Counted from the first letter of the stretch, positions 1-8,558 are shown. The stretch: 64,000 nt of DNA from Acidobacterium sp049965615 (GCA_049965615.1 JBMFWD010000011.1:5655-69654), one strand, 5' to 3'. Translations and numbers: made by a program. The notes: generated by a model not told the origin, from the sequence alone.

Positions 1-1190
1 CTTATCGCTGCTTCTGCACGACGGAGGAGCTGGAGGCCGAACGGGCGCAGGCAGTGGCCGAGCATCGTCCGCAGGTGTATTCGGGGCGTTGCCGGGCGCT
101 GAGCGCCGAAGAGCAGGCGCGTCGCGCGGCGGCGGGCGAGGCATTTGCGGTGCGGCTGAAGATTCCCGATCATCCGCTGCGCTTTCATGACCTGGTGCGC
201 GGGGATGTGGAGTTTCCCAATGAGACGGTGAGCGACCCGATTCTGGTGAGATCGAGTGGAATGCCGGTCTACAACTACGTGGTGACGGTGGATGATGCGC
301 TGATGGAGATCACGCATGTGATTCGCGGCGATGACCACATTTCCAACACGCCGAAGCAGGTGGCGATTTACGAGGCCTTCGGGTGGAAGGTGCCGGAGTT
401 TGCGCATCTTTCGACGATCCTGGGCAGCGACCGCGAGAGGTTGTCAAAGCGGCACGGGGCGACCTCGATTGCGAGCTTTCGCGAGATGGGGATTTTGCCC
501 GAGGCGCTGGTGAATTACCTTGCGCTGCTGGGCTGGGGCGCGGAGGGCGGCACGCGGGAGATATTTCCGCTGGAGGAGCTGGTGGAAGCCTTCAAGCTGG
601 AGCGCGTGACGGCTTCGCCGGCGGTGTTCGATTTTGAAAAGCTGAACTGGATGAACCGGCACTACCTGAAGGAGTGCGACGGCGAACGGCTGGCGGAGCT
701 GGCGTGGCCCTACTTTGCGCAGGAGGGCTGGCTGCCGGCGCAGGATGCGGCCGGAGCGGATGTGCGGGCGTGGTTCGAGCGGCTGCTGGGGATTTTTGTG
801 CCATCAGTCGATCGGCTCGACCAGGTGCCGGGCCGGGCGCGGTTCGTGTTTGATTTTGATCCGCTGCGGGCGCGCGACGAGGAGGAGAACGCCGCGCTGC
901 TGGCGAGCGAAAACGCGCAGAAGGTGCTCTCAGCCTTTGCGGAAAAGGTGCGGGCGCATGCGGGTCCGGTGGATGCGGCGCAGTTCAAGGCGTGGATGAA
1001 TGACGTAAAGGCCGAGACGGGCGTGAAGGGCAAGGAGCTGTTTCATCCAGTGCGGATTGCTCTGACGGGTTCGCACTCCGGGCCGGAGTTCGACAAGCTG
1101 GTTCCGCTGTTTGAGGAAGGCAGCGCACTGGCGCTGCCGGAGCATGTGCTGAGCGTGCGGGAGCGGGTGGAGATGTTTTTGGCGGAGTGA
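1..1190 (+). CDS. gltX: Glutamyl-tRNA synthetase, C-terminal part (5' end outside window)
   Basis: Charges tRNA-Glu with glutamate in the cytoplasm. The reading frame is open from base 3, and the first visible residues (YRCFCTTEELEAER) match the class I GluRS region after the HIGH motif, so the true start is upstream of the window. The second class I signature is visible as LSKRHGA (the KMSKS-equivalent), preceded by the conserved stretch NTPKQVAIYEAFGW. The helical anticodon-binding region follows and the protein ends with TGA at 1188-1190. It converges on rsmD with only 4 bases between the stop codons. Family assignment is strong; whether it is discriminating or not cannot be told from this part. 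Confidence 0.96.
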   Translation, partial: YRCFCTTEELEAERAQAVAEHRPQVYSGRCRALSAEEQARRAAAGEAFAVRLKIPDHPLRFHDLVRGDVEFPNETVSDPILVRSSGMPVYNYVVTVDDALMEITHVIRGDDHISNTPKQVAIYEAFGWKVPEFAHLSTILGSDRERLSKRHGATSIASFREMGILPEALVNYLALLGWGAEGGTREIFPLEELVEAFKLERVTASPAVFDFEKLNWMNRHYLKECDGERLAELAWPYFAQEGWLPAQDAAGADVRAWFERLLGIFVPSVDRLDQVPGRARFVFDFDPLRARDEEENAALLASENAQKVLSAFAEKVRAHAGPVDAAQFKAWMNDVKAETGVKGKELFHPVRIALTGSHSGPEFDKLVPLFEEGSALALPEHVLSVRERVEMFLAE

Positions 1191-1194
1191 GGCC

Positions 1195-1755
1195 TTACTC
1201 CACGCGGTAGAAGCTGAGGCTTGCGTCGCCCTGATGGAGGGTGCGATAGCGATGCAGGTTGCCGTAGGTTTCGGCGAGTTCGTTTCGTCTGGCGTGTTCT
1301 GCGATGACGATGGCTTCCGGGGCGAGGATGGTGCTGGATGCGCCGCCCAGCAGATTCAAAATCAGTTTGTATTCTTCGGCAGCTTCGTAGGGTGGGTCGA
1401 GGAAGACGATTTGAACTTCCCTGCCCTGCGTGACGAGCCGCTTGAGGGCGGCGGCGGCTGTGGCGGATTCCAATGCGTGGCCGGAGTGAATTTTCAGGAG
1501 CGAGAGATTGGCGCGGATGGTTTTGAGCGCGGGAGCGGCGTGCTCGACAAAGATGGCCTCGGCGGCTCCCCGGCTGAGCGCCTCGATACCGACGGCGCCG
1601 GAGCCTGCGTAAAGATCGAGAAAAATGCTGCCGGCGATGCGCGGGGCGAGGACGTTGAAGAGGGTTTCGCGCAGGCGGTCGCTGGTGGGCCGGGTGTGGC
1701 GGCCGGGCGGCGCAGTGAGCGGCCGCGAGCGGTATTTTCCAGCGATGATGCGCAT
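1195..1755 (-). CDS. rsmD: 16S rRNA (guanine966-N2)-methyltransferase RsmD
   Basis: 186 residues, the usual length for RsmD, which methylates G966 of 16S rRNA during 30S assembly using S-adenosylmethionine. The N-terminus MRIIAGKYRSRPL and the following RPTSDRLRETLFN are family hallmarks. The SAM-binding motif I is seen as FLDLYAGSGAVGIEALSRGA, and the catalytic motif IV as FLDPPYE, the (D/N)PPY of N-methyltransferases. It stands alone, convergent with gltX. Confidence 0.95.
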   Translation of the reverse strand: MRIIAGKYRSRPLTAPPGRHTRPTSDRLRETLFNVLAPRIAGSIFLDLYAGSGAVGIEALSRGAAEAIFVEHAAPALKTIRANLSLLKIHSGHALESATAAAALKRLVTQGREVQIVFLDPPYEAAEEYKLILNLLGGASSTILAPEAIVIAEHARRNELAETYGNLHRYRTLHQGDASLSFYRVE

Positions 1756-1910
1756 GGCTTCTTCATGCTAATGCCTTGCCATGGGAGCCGGGCGCAGGGC
1801 GTTTTCCATGTGGGAAGGAAAGATGACAGAAACAGGCTTGTGAGGTTTTCAAAGGCGAACCTCACGACCCAACCCGTACAATACGGACGGGAAGAGAACG
1901 AGGAGTAAGC

Positions 1911-3059
1911 ATGCGCGGATGGTCGTTTCCCCTGGGTCGCTGGTTTGGCGTGCACATCCGCGTGCATGTGCTGTTTGTGCTGCTGCTGATTATCTGCATG
2001 GTTTCCACGGACCTGCCGGGGTTGCCGATGTGGCGCGGGCTGATGCTGTGCGCGCTGCTGTTTGTGTGCGTGGTGCTGCGCGAGATTGTGCGGCTGATTG
2101 CGACCAGCTACTTTGGTGTGCATTTGCGGAGTGTCCTGCTGCTGCCGATTGGCGGGCTGGTTTCTTACGCGAGCCCGGACAGCGCAGAGCGCGCGCAAAA
2201 GGGCCGGGCGCAGACGGTGATCGGGATTGCGGGGCCGGCGGCCAGCCTGCTGTTTGCCGCGATCTTTGCGGGGCTGATTGTGGGTGTGTCTCCGCTGGTG
2301 CCGGTGTTTGCGCGGCCGTGGGTAACGCCGGAGCACCTGCTGCGGTCGCTGGTGTGGATGAACGTGGGCTTGTTTGCGGTACACCTGCTGCCGGCGTATC
2401 CGCTGGACATGGGGCGGCTGGCGCGCGCGTATTACATTCGCACGCAGGGGGCGGCGCAGGGCGCGAAGTCTGCCTCGCAACTGAGCCAGGTAATTGGCGC
2501 GGCGGCGATGGTGGTGGGACTGGTGCTGCTGGCGGTGCCGAACGTTTCGCTGACCGAAGAGATCAGCCCGTGGCTGATCATGGGCGGATTTTTCATCTTC
2601 ATCGGCACGCAACTGGAAGACCAGGGCGTGATGGTGCAGTCCATTGTGGACACGGTGCGGATGAAGGACGTGATGCTGACCGAGTTCAGCACGCTGTCGC
2701 CCTCGGACACGCTGGCGGACGCGCTGGAAAAGGCGATTCACACGCTGCAGGATGATTTTCCGGTGGTGCGCGGGAGGAGCCTGATTGGCGTGGTGTCAAA
2801 GCAGAGCATTGTGCAGGCGCTGCGGCAGGATGGGAACAGCTACGTGCAGTCGATCATGTCGCGGGGCTTTCAACTGGCGCAGCCGGAGGATTCGCTGGGG
2901 CTGGTGATCCGGCGGATCGACAGCGGGCGGATGCCGCTGATTCCGGTTGCCGAGCACGGGCGCGTGGTGGGCATGGTGAGCCTGCAGAATTTGCGCGGCA
3001 GCATGACGCTGCTGGCCGAGCATCGCCGCCTGCAGCAGCAGCAGCAGGAAGGACAATAG
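1911..3059 (+). CDS. Site-2-protease-like membrane protein with CBS pair, zinc motif degenerate
   Basis: 382 residues: an M50-type membrane domain (about residues 1-230, several hydrophobic segments) followed by a tandem CBS pair (about 245-375). In active site-2 proteases the second segment carries HExxH and a later segment carries LDG. Here the first is R57-E58-I-V-R61 (both zinc-binding histidines replaced by arginine) and the second is PLDMGR (D166 kept, G changed to M167). The flanking sequence aligns well with the family (LLPIGG, IAGPAASLL), so this is a homologue without a normal zinc site, not a misread frame. CBS domains normally sense adenosyl ligands, so a regulatory or scaffold role is the likelier reading. 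The start has a good Shine-Dalgarno (GAGGAG) upstream, and a TACAAT hexamer lies at 1877-1882. Confidence 0.85.
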   Translation: MRGWSFPLGRWFGVHIRVHVLFVLLLIICMVSTDLPGLPMWRGLMLCALLFVCVVLREIVRLIATSYFGVHLRSVLLLPIGGLVSYASPDSAERAQKGRAQTVIGIAGPAASLLFAAIFAGLIVGVSPLVPVFARPWVTPEHLLRSLVWMNVGLFAVHLLPAYPLDMGRLARAYYIRTQGAAQGAKSASQLSQVIGAAAMVVGLVLLAVPNVSLTEEISPWLIMGGFFIFIGTQLEDQGVMVQSIVDTVRMKDVMLTEFSTLSPSDTLADALEKAIHTLQDDFPVVRGRSLIGVVSKQSIVQALRQDGNSYVQSIMSRGFQLAQPEDSLGLVIRRIDSGRMPLIPVAEHGRVVGMVSLQNLRGSMTLLAEHRRLQQQQQEGQ

Positions 3060-3127
3060 CAGTTCATGAACGGGACTGGCTCGGACTCCCACACAAGCCA
3101 ACTGCGGGCTTGTATGGGGCACAAGCG

Positions 3128-4000
3128 ATGAGAGACGAAGTAACGAGCCTTGCGCCGGGGCTGTATCTGGTGGCGACTCCGATTGGAAATCTTGAGGACA
3201 TCACGCTGCGGGCGCTGCGGGTGCTGCGCGAGGCGGACCGCATTGCGTGCGAGGACACACGGCAGACGCAGAAGCTGCTGAATCACTTTGCGATTGCGAA
3301 GGCGACACTGAGCCTGCACGGGCACAATGAGGCGGCGCGGACGCCGGAGCTGCTGGCGGCTCTGCAGACGGGCGAGCGGATTGCGGTGGTGAGCGATGCG
3401 GGGATGCCGGGGATCTCTGACCCTGGGATGCATTTGGCGTCGGCAGCGCTGGAGGCGGGCGTGGCGGTGTATCCCGTGCCGGGCGCGAATGCGGCGCTGA
3501 CGGCTCTGGTGGCTTCAGGGCTGCCTGCGGAGCGGTTTTTGTTTTTCGGCTTTTTACCGTCGAAGGCGGGTGAGCGGCGCACGGCTCTGGAGAAGTTGCG
3601 CGAAGGGACCGACGAGCGGCTGACGGTGGTGTTCTATGAGGCTCCGCACCGCATTGTGGAGACGCTGGGCGACCTTGCCGCCGTTTGGGGCGAGGATGCG
3701 CGGGTGGTGCTGGCTCGGGAGCTGACCAAGCTGCACGAGGAGTTTTTGCGGGGGACGGTGGCGGAGGTTCGCGAGGCGTTGACGGTGCGCGACCGGGTGC
3801 GCGGGGAGATGGTGCTGCTGCTGGATGCTGTTCCGGAGGCGAGGGCTGTGGTGGCGGAGAGCGTGGGGGAACGGGTGGCAGCGCTGGCTCGCGAAGAGGG
3901 GTTGGATGAGCGCGACGCTTTGAAGCGTGTGGCGCGGGAGCGCGGGGTTTCAAAGAGTGATGCTTACCGGGAGCTGCAGCGGGAGCGTGGGAAGCGGTAG
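3128..4000 (+). CDS. rsmI: 16S rRNA (cytidine1402-2'-O)-methyltransferase RsmI
   Basis: 290 residues from the chosen ATG at 3128; a TTG start at 3110 would add six residues and is less likely. RsmI 2'-O-methylates C1402 in the ribosomal P site. Tetrapyrrole-methylase-fold signatures are clear: LYLVATPIGNLEDITLRA at the N-terminus, ACEDTRQTQKLL, AVVSDAGMPGISDPG, and VYPVPGANAALTALVASGLP. The C-terminal helical extension (EEGLDERDALKRVARERGVSKSDAYR) is also typical. Family assignment is very secure. Confidence 0.96.
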   Translation: MRDEVTSLAPGLYLVATPIGNLEDITLRALRVLREADRIACEDTRQTQKLLNHFAIAKATLSLHGHNEAARTPELLAALQTGERIAVVSDAGMPGISDPGMHLASAALEAGVAVYPVPGANAALTALVASGLPAERFLFFGFLPSKAGERRTALEKLREGTDERLTVVFYEAPHRIVETLGDLAAVWGEDARVVLARELTKLHEEFLRGTVAEVREALTVRDRVRGEMVLLLDAVPEARAVVAESVGERVAALAREEGLDERDALKRVARERGVSKSDAYRELQRERGKR

Positions 4001-4004
4001 GCGA

Positions 4005-4691
4005 TTATGCGCCGGGGACGGTGATGCCGGATTGGCGCTGCCATCCGCCGTTGGTTTTTTCAAGGTAGACCCACTGGCCCTGGGCGCAGAGGACTCCGCA
4101 CCAGTCGTTGACGTAGACGAGGGCGGCATGGCGGTCTTTGCTGAAGTAGACAGCGCTGAAGAAAGTGACGCCGGGATAAGCGGCGTAGCGGGACCGCTGA
4201 CGTGAGTCTGGCGCGGCGGCAGTTCGGACATGGCGCAATTCGCGGACCTGGGCGGGGTTGAGCAGGTCGTAGGGATGGTCGAGGTGCAGGCGGGACTGGA
4301 GGGTGTAGCTGATTTCGCGGGATTGCTCGAAGTCCTGAACGGCCTGGTGGAAGGCGATTTCGTTGCCGGGCGGGGGTTTGAGCGCGCCCCGGGGGTCGAT
4401 GCGGGGATTCATCTCATCGAAAGTGATGGTTTTTTCGGCGATGGCCCAGCGGGAGGCGCTGGCGGCGCCCATGTGCTCGAAGAGCTTGCCGGGCATGAGC
4501 AGGGAGTAGATGGCGTAGGAGTCTTCGGCGCGGTCGGGTGGGATGTGGTCGCCGTTTTCGGCGGGAGATTCGGGGTGCGACGCGGGCGCAGCCTGCTGTT
4601 GAGGCTGGGCGGGCGATTGCCGGGCGCGCATGGGGATGGCCGCGAGTGCGGTAATGGTGGTGAGACCGACGGCGAGGGCGAGGGCGCGCAT
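4005..4691 (-). CDS. Secreted hypothetical protein
   Basis: 228 residues. The N-terminus MRALALAVGLTTITALAA looks like a Sec signal peptide, followed by a Gln/Pro/Ala-rich linker to about residue 50. The remaining part is a compact soluble domain with YAIYSLLMPGK near its start and a mixed beta-looking C-terminus with two cysteines close together (NDWCGVLCAQGQWVYL) that could form a disulfide. I do not recognise the family. It converges on rsmI with 4 bases between stop codons. Probably periplasmic or cell-surface; function unknown. Confidence 0.7.
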   Translation of the reverse strand: MRALALAVGLTTITALAAIPMRARQSPAQPQQQAAPASHPESPAENGDHIPPDRAEDSYAIYSLLMPGKLFEHMGAASASRWAIAEKTITFDEMNPRIDPRGALKPPPGNEIAFHQAVQDFEQSREISYTLQSRLHLDHPYDLLNPAQVRELRHVRTAAAPDSRQRSRYAAYPGVTFFSAVYFSKDRHAALVYVNDWCGVLCAQGQWVYLEKTNGGWQRQSGITVPGA

Positions 4692-4756
4692 CTTTTGTGA
4701 AGATAGACGCGAAAGCCGGGCGAAAGGATCGCCCGGCGTGCAAAATGGGAAAATGC

Positions 4757-5212
4757 TCAGTGCCCGGTGGGGAGCTCCCAGGCGGGGGTGGGGCGCTTGT
4801 CAGCAGGGAGATCGCGGCCCTTGAGACGGTCGTAGAGGTGGTCGTCGCTGGTGGTGCCGAGCGACTCATTGTAGAGACAGGGTTCGCCGGCGGCTTCCTT
4901 GAGCTCTTCGCTGAAGCGATGGAGCATGTGGAGATGCTCGGCGGTGGCGCCGAAGTCGCCGCGCGCGGTGTGGAACTGCTGCTGATAGCCGCGGTTGACG
5001 AGGTGGGCTATCTCCTTGCCGAAGAGCACGCCGGGGCGATGGACGATGGAGTGGGAGGCAGTGCCTTCGCCGGGGGCGATGATGGCGGCGCAGCCGTACT
5101 TGGCTACCTTGAACTGGTTTGCGACGTTCTCGACCGGAGTGACATCAAATTGGAGACTCCGAAGCCTGTCGAGCACTTCGCTGAAGGAAATCTGCTTGTT
5201 TTTTTTGGGCAT
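4757..5212 (-). CDS. Conserved-looking hypothetical protein
   Basis: 151 residues starting at ATG 5212 (MPKKNKQISFSEVLDRL), chosen because the longer open frame upstream reads into the opposite cysM gene. No signal peptide or membrane segment. The sequence has a basic N-terminus, a middle that looks like a small alpha/beta domain (AKYGCAAIIAPGEG) and a charged C-terminus (LYDRLKGRDLPADKR). The family is not recognised. It is divergent from cysM, so the two share a 114-base promoter region. Cytoplasmic; function unknown. Confidence 0.7.
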   Translation of the reverse strand: MPKKNKQISFSEVLDRLRSLQFDVTPVENVANQFKVAKYGCAAIIAPGEGTASHSIVHRPGVLFGKEIAHLVNRGYQQQFHTARGDFGATAEHLHMLHRFSEELKEAAGEPCLYNESLGTTSDDHLYDRLKGRDLPADKRPTPAWELPTGH

Positions 5213-5326
5213 GATGCCTGCGGACCTGTTCCGAATTTGGGTCTTTGAGAGCCGGGAGCTAAACTGAAGCCAGACGCGACCGGCTGTTTTCAATCTCGCA
5301 CAAGAAAGCCTGGACTGCAATTTACC

Positions 5327-6280
5327 ATGCCTACGCTGACCAAATCGGAGAAGACAGAGACGCTGCTGCTGGGCTCCTCGCTGCTGGAGCGGATTGGCCA
5401 TACGCCGCTGGTGCGGCTGGAGCGGCTGACGGAAAAGCTGCCCGGAATCCAGATACTGGGCAAGGCGGAGTGGACGAACCCGGGCGGCTCGGTGAAGGAC
5501 CGGCCTGCATCGTCGATAGTGCTGGACGCGATGGAGCGCGGGCTGCTGAGCAGCGGCAAGCACCTGCTGGACGCCACGAGCGGCAACACGGGCATTGCCT
5601 ACGCGATGCTGGGCGCGGCGATGGGATTCGGGGTGACGCTGTGCATGCCGACGAATGTTTCTCCGGAGCGGAAGCGGATTCTCTCCGCTTACGGGGCGGA
5701 GGTGGTTTGGACCGACCCGAATGACAGCTCGGACGGGGCGATTCGCAAGGCGCGCGAGCTGGCCGCCAATGAGCCTGAAAAGTATTACTACGCAGACCAG
5801 TACAACAACGAGAACAACTGGAAGGCGCACTACCGCACCACGGCGAACGAAATATGGGCGCAGACCGAGGGGCGGATTACGCACTTTATCGCCGGGATGG
5901 GCACGAGCGGCACGTTCATGGGCACGTCGCGGCGGCTGCGGGAGCTGAACCCGAAGATTGAGTGCATTTCGATGCAGCCGGACTCGCCTTTCCACGGGCT
6001 GGAAGGCATGAAGCACATGGCGACCTCGATTGTGCCGGGGATTTACGATCCCGAGCATGCGGACCGCAATATTGAGACGGAAACCGAAGCCGCCTATGCA
6101 ATGGCGCGGCGGCTGGGACGCACCGAGGGGCTGCTGGTGGGGATTTCGGCAGCAGCCAACGTGGCCACGGCTTTGCGCGTGGCCGAGGAAGTGGCCGTGC
6201 GCGGCGAGGAAGCTGTGATTGTGACGATCCTTTGCGACTCGGCGGACAAGTACCTGAGCGAACGCTTCTGGGAAGAGTAG
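5327..6280 (+). CDS. cysM: PLP-dependent cysteine synthase (CysM/CysK type), first gene of CysO pathway
   Basis: 317 residues of the beta-substituting PLP family. The PLP lysine is K57 in GGSVKDRP, the substrate loop is LDATSGNTGIAY, and the phosphate-binding loop is AGMGTSGTFMG. In mycobacteria CysM uses O-phosphoserine and the thiocarboxylate of CysO rather than free sulfide. The neighbours here (mec, cysO and moeZ, all downstream on the same strand, mec after 12 bases) argue for that mechanism, although the acceptor (O-phospho- or O-acetylserine) cannot be decided by eye. Start ATG 5327. Confidence 0.93.
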   Translation: MPTLTKSEKTETLLLGSSLLERIGHTPLVRLERLTEKLPGIQILGKAEWTNPGGSVKDRPASSIVLDAMERGLLSSGKHLLDATSGNTGIAYAMLGAAMGFGVTLCMPTNVSPERKRILSAYGAEVVWTDPNDSSDGAIRKARELAANEPEKYYYADQYNNENNWKAHYRTTANEIWAQTEGRITHFIAGMGTSGTFMGTSRRLRELNPKIECISMQPDSPFHGLEGMKHMATSIVPGIYDPEHADRNIETETEAAYAMARRLGRTEGLLVGISAAANVATALRVAEEVAVRGEEAVIVTILCDSADKYLSERFWEE

Positions 6281-6292
6281 CTGGGAGGAAGA

Positions 6293-6754
6293 ATGCTGAA
6301 AGTGAGCGATCCCGTATATGAAGCCATGCGCCAGCACGGTGAAGAGACGTATCCGCACGAGTGCTGCGGGGTGATGCTGGGCCGCAGTGAAGACCCTGTG
6401 AATGCCGTGACGGAGGTGGTGCGCGCGGGCAATACGCGCACAGACTCGGCGCATAACCGCTATCACATCGCGCCGCAGGAGCTGATCCGCATCCAGCGGC
6501 AGGGCCGGGAAAAGGGCCTGGACATTGTTGGGTTTTATCACTCGCACCCGGATCATCCGGCACAGTGGTCGCCAACGGATTTTGCCGAGGCGCACTGGCT
6601 GGGCTGCAGCTACGTGATTACGGCAGTAGAGAAGGGCGCGGCGCGGCAGACGAACTCGTTTCGGCTGACCGGGCACTCGGAAGAGACGAAGAAGTTTGAA
6701 CCGGAACCGATTGAGGTGACGGGGCAGAATACTCCAGGCCTTGGTCCGGAGTAA
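6293..6754 (+). CDS. mec: JAMM/MPN+ metallopeptidase Mec-like (CysO-cysteine hydrolase)
   Basis: 153 residues, essentially one MPN+ domain. All zinc-site residues are present: E23 in PHECCG, H83 and H85 in FYHSHPDHP, S93 and D96 in WSPTD, matching the E...HxHx7Sx2D JAMM signature. In Mycobacterium tuberculosis the homologue releases cysteine from the CysO-cysteine adduct. Here it lies 12 bases after cysM and before cysO, so the same role is likely. Because the CysO-like carrier in this operon has residues after its Gly-Gly, the enzyme may also trim that tail (inference). Confidence 0.92.
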   Translation: MLKVSDPVYEAMRQHGEETYPHECCGVMLGRSEDPVNAVTEVVRAGNTRTDSAHNRYHIAPQELIRIQRQGREKGLDIVGFYHSHPDHPAQWSPTDFAEAHWLGCSYVITAVEKGAARQTNSFRLTGHSEETKKFEPEPIEVTGQNTPGLGPE

Positions 6755-6872
6755 AACGAGGTAAGCCGCGCCGCTGGTTTGCGCGCGGATGAGCCGTTAG
6801 CATGGAAGCAGGCATGAGTTCTGCGTCTACGCACAGAGCAACAGAGCGAATCAGCAAGAAGGAAACGACACG

Positions 6873-7205
6873 ATGAAAATCTTCATCCCGACACCGCTTC
6901 GCGTATACACGGAGAAGCAGGATGCGGTGGAGGTTGCGGGCAATACGGTCGCGGAGGCGCTTTCGGCGCTGACCAGCAAGTACCCGGACTTCCAGAAGCA
7001 TCTGTACACGGGCGAGGGCAAACTGCGCTCGTTCGTCAACGTCTACCTGAACGACGAGGATGTTCGTTATTTGCCGGAGGGCGACAAGACCCCGGTGAAG
7101 GAGCAGGACACGCTTTCGATTATCCCGTCCATTGCCGGCGGGGCTGGGATTGGCCGTCCAGGCGACCGCGCCTTGGGCGCCTGGTGCTGTTGTTGTTGCG
7201 ACTAA
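6873..7205 (+). CDS. cysO: CysO/MoaD/ThiS-family sulfur carrier with 20-residue C-terminal extension
   Basis: 110 residues; residues 1-90 are a beta-grasp sulfur carrier. LRSFVNVYLNDEDVRYL and DTLSIIPSIAGG match CysO/MoaD-type carriers, which normally end at the Gly-Gly so that the C-terminus can be adenylated and thiolated. Here Gly89-Gly90 is followed by AGIGRPGDRALGAWCCCCCD, with five consecutive cysteines at 105-109 just before the last Asp and TAA. The frame is uninterrupted and the stop is unambiguous. The unmodified product therefore could not be activated directly; removal of the tail, perhaps by the adjacent JAMM peptidase, would be needed. ATG 6873 has a GGAAACGA element upstream. 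Confidence 0.9.
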   Translation: MKIFIPTPLRVYTEKQDAVEVAGNTVAEALSALTSKYPDFQKHLYTGEGKLRSFVNVYLNDEDVRYLPEGDKTPVKEQDTLSIIPSIAGGAGIGRPGDRALGAWCCCCCD

Positions 7206-7321
7206 CCCTCTGAGTCGCACGCGTTCGGCTGGAACGCGCATCTTGCAGCGAAATTTCCTACAATAGCTGTAAGCCGAAGAACTCCTGAATCACAGCAAGA
7301 GAAAGCAGACGAGGCATAGAA

Positions 7322-8503
7322 ATGGCCACGATGACTGAATCGTCCGCGGCGCTGCCGCAATTGACCAACGAAGATCTGGCGCGGTACTCGCGCCACCTGC
7401 TATTGCCCGAGGTGGGCATGGAGGGCCAGCAGAAGCTGAAGGCCGCCAAGGTTCTGTGCGTGGGCACGGGCGGGCTGGGCGCTCCGCTGGCGCTGTACCT
7501 GGCCGCGGCGGGCATCGGCACGCTGGGGCTGGTGGACTTTGACGTGGTGGATGAGAGCAACCTGCAGCGGCAGGTGATCCACTCGACGCCGGACGTGGGC
7601 CGACCCAAGATTGATTCGGCGGCGGAGAAGCTGCATGCGCTGAATCCGCGGATGAAGATTGTGAAGCACGAGACGATGCTCACCAGCCAGAATGCGCTGG
7701 AGATCGTTTCGCAGTACGACATCGTCGCCGATGGGACGGACAACTTTCCCACGCGGTACCTGGTGAACGACGCCTGCGTGCTGACGGGCAAGCCGAACTC
7801 GTATGCGTCGATCTTCCGGTTTGAGGGACAGGCCAGCGTGTTTGGCGCCGAGGATGGCCCCTGCTACCGTTGTTTGTATCCTGAGCCGCCACCGCCGGGG
7901 CTGGTGCCTTCCTGCGCGGAGGGTGGCGTGCTGGGAGTTCTTCCTGGACTGCTGGGCGTGATCCAGGCCACGGAAGTGATCAAGCTGATCCTGGGCAAGG
8001 GCGATCCGTTGATCGGGCGTCTGCTGCTGGTGGATTCGTTGAACATGAAGTTCCGCGAGCTGAAGCTGAGGAAGAATCCGGAGTGCCCGGTTTGCGGTGC
8101 GAATCCGACGGTGAAGGAGCTGATCGACTACCAGCAGTTCTGCGGGATTCAGCCTCCGGCTGCGGTGCAGAACGGGATTCCGCAGATCAGCGTGAAGGAG
8201 CTGAAGCGCAAGCTGGACGCAAAGGAAGACTTCCTTCTGCTGGATGTGCGGGAGCCGCACGAGTTCCAGATTGCGAACCTGAACGGGAAGCTGATCCCGG
8301 TGGGCGAATTGCCGAATCGCGTGAGCGAGCTGGATGCGGCGCGGCAGGCCGGGCAGGAAATTGTCGTCCACTGCAAGGGCGGCGGACGCAGCCAGAAGGC
8401 AGCGGAGTTCCTGCAGCAGCAGGGCTTCCAGAACGTGTCGAATGTGGCCGGCGGGATTCTGGCCTGGTCGGCTGAGATTGATCCTTCGGTGCCGAAGTAT
8501 TGA
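7322..8503 (+). CDS. moeZ: Sulfur-carrier adenylyltransferase/sulfurtransferase, ThiF/MoeB domain plus rhodanese (MoeZ)
   Basis: 393 residues. The N-terminal ThiF/MoeB domain (about 15-270) carries the nucleotide loop VGTGGLGAPLA at 48-58, the activating region DGTDNFPTRYLVNDAC, and zinc cysteines in CYRCLYPEPPP and CPVCG. The C-terminal rhodanese domain (about 285-393) has active-site C351 in HCKGGGRS. MoeZ-type proteins adenylate the carrier C-terminus and then transfer sulfur from the rhodanese persulfide to make the thiocarboxylate. This completes the module cysM-mec-cysO-moeZ. It begins 116 bases after cysO, so it may have its own promoter (TACAAT at 7259-7264). Confidence 0.94.
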   Translation: MATMTESSAALPQLTNEDLARYSRHLLLPEVGMEGQQKLKAAKVLCVGTGGLGAPLALYLAAAGIGTLGLVDFDVVDESNLQRQVIHSTPDVGRPKIDSAAEKLHALNPRMKIVKHETMLTSQNALEIVSQYDIVADGTDNFPTRYLVNDACVLTGKPNSYASIFRFEGQASVFGAEDGPCYRCLYPEPPPPGLVPSCAEGGVLGVLPGLLGVIQATEVIKLILGKGDPLIGRLLLVDSLNMKFRELKLRKNPECPVCGANPTVKELIDYQQFCGIQPPAAVQNGIPQISVKELKRKLDAKEDFLLLDVREPHEFQIANLNGKLIPVGELPNRVSELDAARQAGQEIVVHCKGGGRSQKAAEFLQQQGFQNVSNVAGGILAWSAEIDPSVPKY

Positions 8504-8520
8504 GTGCCGGCCGTGGCGAA

Positions 8521-8558
8521 CCCACCCTGGCTGCGCGAGGGTGGGGCACCCGGATGGG
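8521..8558. repeat. Interspersed intergenic repeat, copy 1
   Basis: A 38-base unit of the form CCCACCCTGGC...GTGGGGCACCCGGAT. It holds an imperfect hairpin: CCCACCCT (8521-8528) can pair with AGGGTGGG (8538-8545). A near-identical copy is at 18244-18281. Both copies lie just downstream of a plus-strand gene. Confidence 0.75.

Noticed and set aside
1840..1865. Hairpin GTGAGGTT/AACCTCAC before the site-2-protease-like gene as a terminator
   Set aside because: 8-bp stem with a 10-base loop and no T-run; it may be incidental, so it was not annotated.
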